Origin: Dehalococcoidia bacterium
GTDB taxonomy: Bacteria > Chloroflexota > Dehalococcoidia > GIF9 > UBA5629
Length of the DNA stretch: 9,254 nucleotides
Assembly: GCA_012961565.1 (NCBI GenBank)
Contig: DTZC01000196.1
Coordinates: 1 to 9,254 of the forward strand
Direction: 5' to 3'
Made by a program: the position numbers and the translations under genes. Shown here piece after piece: positions 7,132 through 9,254 of the stretch (position 1 is its first letter; the number at the start of each line of letters is the position of its first letter). The notes under the pieces are model-generated. The model was given only the letters and a program-made list of their open reading frames with translations, did no database searches and was not told the DNA's origin.

Positions 7132-7161
7132 CAAAAGTAGCCGGCGAGACAAACCAGCACA

Positions 7162-7758
7162 ATGGCAAAGGGGCTCCCACTGAACACAAAGCTTTACGAA
7201 ATCAGGTGGCACGGACGTGGTGGACAGGGGGCAGTAACAGCCGCCAAGATAGTAGCCCAAGCTGCTCTTCTTAAAGGATACCAGGGAGTAACCGCAGCAC
7301 CATCGTTTGGTGCCGAAAGACGAGGCATTCCCATAAGTGCATCAACCAGAATTTCATCACAACCAGTAATGGTCATATCCCAGGTGGAAACACCAGACGC
7401 AGTGGTAGTCCTAGACCACACGTTGCTGAAATATCCAGATGTCCTAAGTGGACTGGTCAGCGGTGGATGGTTGATTGTTAATTCTTGGCAGCATCCTAGA
7501 GAACTTAATATCCGAGGTGATTTCAACATTGCCACTGCTGATGCCACCAAAATATGCCGAGAACTAGGTCTGACAGTAGGTGGATTCCCAGTGGTGAATA
7601 CCGCTATGCTAGGTGCCATCGCTCGCACCATCCAAATAATCGACCTGGCAAGCATCGAGAAGGTGATAAGAGAAAGGTTTTCCGGTGATGCGCTACAAAC
7701 CAACCTTGCCGCAATAACACGAACATTCGAGATAACTAGACCTGAGATAATTCGGTAG
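7162..7758 (+). CDS. porG: 2-oxoacid (probably pyruvate):ferredoxin oxidoreductase, gamma subunit
   Basis: The 198-residue protein is the gamma chain of the four-subunit ferredoxin-dependent 2-oxoacid oxidoreductases, which convert a 2-oxoacid and CoA to acyl-CoA, CO2 and reduced ferredoxin. Family hallmarks are WHGRGGQGAVTAA (residues 16-28) and PSFGAERRGIP (residues 47-57), followed by a Rossmann-like gamma-domain ending at about residue 190. Length is normal. The first 11 residues are longer than in many relatives, but no better internal start exists. The Shine-Dalgarno is poor (only GGCGAG-like bases about 14 upstream). The delta gene follows after 12 bp and alpha after that, so the order is gamma-delta-alpha, as in PorGDAB operons. 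Substrate choice (pyruvate, 2-oxoisovalerate or 2-oxoglutarate) cannot be read from this subunit; pyruvate is the best guess from the alpha subunit. Confidence 0.92.
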   Translation: MAKGLPLNTKLYEIRWHGRGGQGAVTAAKIVAQAALLKGYQGVTAAPSFGAERRGIPISASTRISSQPVMVISQVETPDAVVVLDHTLLKYPDVLSGLVSGGWLIVNSWQHPRELNIRGDFNIATADATKICRELGLTVGGFPVVNTAMLGAIARTIQIIDLASIEKVIRERFSGDALQTNLAAITRTFEITRPEIIR

Positions 7759-7770
7759 AAAAAGCATATT

Positions 7771-8046
7771 ATGGGGACTAGAGATTGCCACCATATCTGC
7801 GATGAATCGTCACCGGCTATTGGCGAAGCTGGGAAAACAGGCGAGTGGCGTAATCTCATGCCAGTAATACACCACAACAAATGCATCCCAGCCAAGCAAA
7901 AGAAGCCTGCGTGTTTTCTTTGCTGGCTATTCTGCCCCGATGCGGTCATCAGTAAAACGATTCCTGTCCGCATAAATCTGGAATACTGCAAAGGGTGTGG
8001 AATATGCGTTCAAGTGTGTCCAGCAAAGGCCATATCTATGGTATAG
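7771..8046 (+). CDS. porD: 2-oxoacid (probably pyruvate):ferredoxin oxidoreductase, delta subunit (ferredoxin-like)
   Basis: The 91-residue protein is the small 2[4Fe-4S] subunit that passes electrons from the TPP centre to ferredoxin. The second cluster motif is canonical: C73, C76, C79 and C83 in YCKGCGICVQVCPAKAI. The first is unusual: C38, C48, C51 and C55 give C-x9-C-x2-C-x3-CP, where the family usually has C-x2-C-x2-C-x3-CP, so about seven residues (IPAKQKK region) are inserted after the first cysteine. TGEWRNLMPVI (residues 23-33) matches the typical delta-subunit sequence before the first cluster and supports the ATG at 7771 over an internal methionine at residue 30. Two extra cysteines, C6 and C10, lie in the N-terminal extension. 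The gene sits 12 bp after gamma and 46 bp before the alpha start. There is only a weak purine-rich ribosome binding site. Subunit identity is secure; cluster ligation is not. Confidence 0.9.
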   Translation: MGTRDCHHICDESSPAIGEAGKTGEWRNLMPVIHHNKCIPAKQKKPACFLCWLFCPDAVISKTIPVRINLEYCKGCGICVQVCPAKAISMV

Positions 8047-8074
8047 CTAGAGAGTGCCCCTGTGTCTAAAATTT

Positions 8075-8081
8075 AAGGGAG
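8075..8081 (+). promoter_or_regulatory. Ribosome binding site for the alpha subunit
   Basis: AAGGGAG lies 11 bases before a TTG codon at 8093. It is the only Shine-Dalgarno-like sequence between the delta stop and the conserved alpha-subunit N-terminus and favours TTG as start. An in-frame GTG at 8054 is a poorer alternative: it lacks a site and would add 13 residues. Confidence 0.5.
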
Positions 8082-8092
8082 CGGGTAATTCT

Positions 8093-9254
8093 TTGACAGA
8101 GACTGAAGACAAAGCAAACGTCCAGCTCCTGGATGGTAATCACGCCGCAGCTGAGGGAGTGAGACTTAGCCGTACCCAAGTGATTGCAGCTTACCCCATC
8201 ACACCCCAATCACCGCTCACCGAAACCTTGTCTGCACTTGTAGAGAAGGGTGAGCTCAAGGCGGAATATGTAGCTGTGGAAAGTGAGCATAGCGCATTAG
8301 CAGTATGCACTTCAGCCTCTATGGTCGGTGCCAGAACTTTCACAGCCACAAGTGCCCATGGTCTGGCATATATGCACGAGATGCTGCACTGGGCAGCCGG
8401 GGCACGCCTGCCTGTGGTACTCGCCTGCGTTAATCGTGCCATTGGAGCACCTTGGAACATACTTAACGACCAGCAAGATTCCACATCTCAACGGGACACC
8501 GGCTGGATACAAATACATGCACGAAACAACCAAGAGATTTTAGATACCATAATCCAGGCTTACAAGATTGCCGAAAAGGTCTATGTCCCAGTTATGGTTT
8601 GTTTTGATGGCTTTGTGCTGTCCCACACTGAAATGCCGGTAAGTGTCCCCTCCCAGGAGAAGGTGGATGAATTTCTGCCATCATATAAACCTCATACTAT
8701 ACTTGACCCGACTAATCCCAAAAATTATAACCTCGTAACCCTTGCCGACCCCAGGAACAATGCTGAGGGTGTGCTTTGTCATGGATATATGGAACTTAGA
8801 TACCTCCTTCAGGAAGCCTTGCAAAACTCAGCAGAAACGATAGTCAGCGTGGGAAAAGAATTTGGCAAATTATTCGGCAGGAGATATGACAACATGCTCT
8901 GGATGGACAACATGGATGATGCCGACATAGCTGTTGTTGCTATGGGTAGCCTAGCAATGGAAGCAATTGTGGCTGCAGAGATGCTTCGCGAGGAAGGTCA
9001 TAAGGTCGGCGTCCTGGGCTTAAGAGTATTTAGACCATTCCCCAAGACTAGTCTGGTGAATGCGCTTAGTAAGCTGCGCTTGATTGTTGTTTTCGATAAA
9101 AACATTAGCTATGGCTCTGAAGGTGCTACCTGTTCGGAAATCAAATCAGCACTCTACGGAAGTCAGGTAAATGCCGTAATTCGAAATTTTATCGTGGGGC
9201 TGGGTGGTCGTGACGTCAAAGCCAGGGAATTAGCCGATGCTGTGAAAAAATCAC
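8093..9254 (+). CDS. porA: 2-oxoacid (probably pyruvate):ferredoxin oxidoreductase, alpha subunit (3' end cut by the window)
   Basis: From the TTG at 8093 the frame stays open to the window end, giving 387 residues. Family members have about 390, so only a few residues are missing. Motifs include LLDGNHAAAEGVRL, AYPITPQSP (Y34-P38 core, in the pyrimidine-binding domain), ESEHSALAVC, TSAHGLAYMHEML, VNRAIGAPWNI and SQRDTGWIQ, ending with the transketolase-C-like domain (VFRPFP, DKNISYGSEG). The VNRAIGAP...SQRDTGW combination is typical of PorA and the related VorA, not of KorA, hence pyruvate or possibly a branched 2-oxoacid. No ATG lies near the conserved N-terminus; the first in-frame ATG is well inside the conserved region, which makes a TTG (or upstream GTG) start necessary. 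A beta (TPP-binding) subunit gene is expected just beyond the window. Identity of the family is secure, the exact start less so. Confidence 0.9.
   Translation, partial: MTETEDKANVQLLDGNHAAAEGVRLSRTQVIAAYPITPQSPLTETLSALVEKGELKAEYVAVESEHSALAVCTSASMVGARTFTATSAHGLAYMHEMLHWAAGARLPVVLACVNRAIGAPWNILNDQQDSTSQRDTGWIQIHARNNQEILDTIIQAYKIAEKVYVPVMVCFDGFVLSHTEMPVSVPSQEKVDEFLPSYKPHTILDPTNPKNYNLVTLADPRNNAEGVLCHGYMELRYLLQEALQNSAETIVSVGKEFGKLFGRRYDNMLWMDNMDDADIAVVAMGSLAMEAIVAAEMLREEGHKVGVLGLRVFRPFPKTSLVNALSKLRLIVVFDKNISYGSEGATCSEIKSALYGSQVNAVIRNFIVGLGGRDVKARELADAVKKS

Larger units (their letters stand above)
6941..7161 (+). other. Intergenic region with promoter before the oxidoreductase operon
   Basis: This 221-base gap has no ORF or RNA gene that I can recognise. 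It contains a 13-base palindrome (6983-6995), a strong -35 with a palindromic spacer (7081-7110), and the second copy of the 15-base leader motif (7117-7131). No G/C-rich hairpin with a T run is seen after the synthetase stop, so read-through into the next operon is possible. Confidence 0.6.

Noticed and set aside
7194..7991. 265-codon open frame on the minus strand across the gamma and delta genes
   Set aside because: It lies antisense to two clearly conserved subunit genes, crosses their boundary, and its translation is rich in Arg, Ser and Cys with no recognisable domain. It is a shadow of codon usage on the plus strand.
8191..8543. Overlapping open frames on both strands within the alpha subunit region
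   Set aside because: They coincide with the conserved PorA frame, which starts at a TTG. Their translations resemble no family.

Overview
The window is bacterial chromosome with mid-range G+C and long genes, all on the plus strand. It contains no transposase, integrase, CRISPR array, tRNA or rRNA that I can see. A typical primary sigma factor, a low-SD gene style and a four-subunit ferredoxin-linked 2-oxoacid oxidoreductase suggest an anaerobic or facultatively anaerobic bacterium. An uncultured Chloroflexota (Dehalococcoidia-like) lineage would fit, but that placement is an impression from protein style, not a demonstrated assignment.

Layout. (1) 2-1208: the 3' two-fifths or so of the primary sigma factor gene (rpoD/sigA), followed 28 bp later by a small membrane-anchored protein with a DUF2993/DUF2140-like extracytoplasmic domain. 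(2) 1209-1445: intergenic, with one weak -10-like site. (3) 1446-4800: a two-gene DNA-processing unit, made of a RecB/Cas4-like PD-(D/E)XK nuclease with a four-cysteine Fe-S signature and an SbcC/Rad50-type zinc-hook ATPase. The nuclease takes the position where an SbcD/Mre11 phosphoesterase would normally be expected. (4) 4801-4981: intergenic with a good sigma-70-type promoter and a strong Shine-Dalgarno sequence. (5) 4982-6940: acetoacetyl-CoA synthetase. (6) 6941-7161: intergenic with a perfect TTGACA promoter whose spacer carries a palindrome. (7) 7162 to the window end: gamma, delta and alpha subunits of a 2-oxoacid (probably pyruvate) ferredoxin oxidoreductase. The alpha gene starts at TTG (8093) and runs off the end; the beta (TPP) subunit should follow.

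How they work together. The last two units form a plausible acyl-CoA module. The synthetase activates acetoacetate to acetoacetyl-CoA, which thiolase can split to acetyl-CoA, and the oxidoreductase interconverts a 2-oxoacid and its acyl-CoA with reduced ferredoxin. Each unit has its own predicted promoter, and the two leaders share a near-identical 15-mer (14/15 bases), so co-regulation or a duplicated leader is possible. The nuclease/SbcC pair probably acts on DNA ends during repair or recombination.

Most of the window is conserved housekeeping and central metabolism. The most distinctive points are the nuclease-SbcC pairing without SbcD, the shared leader motif, the palindrome in the promoter spacer, an expanded first ferredoxin cluster motif in the delta subunit, and loss of the usual glycine beside the catalytic lysine in the synthetase.
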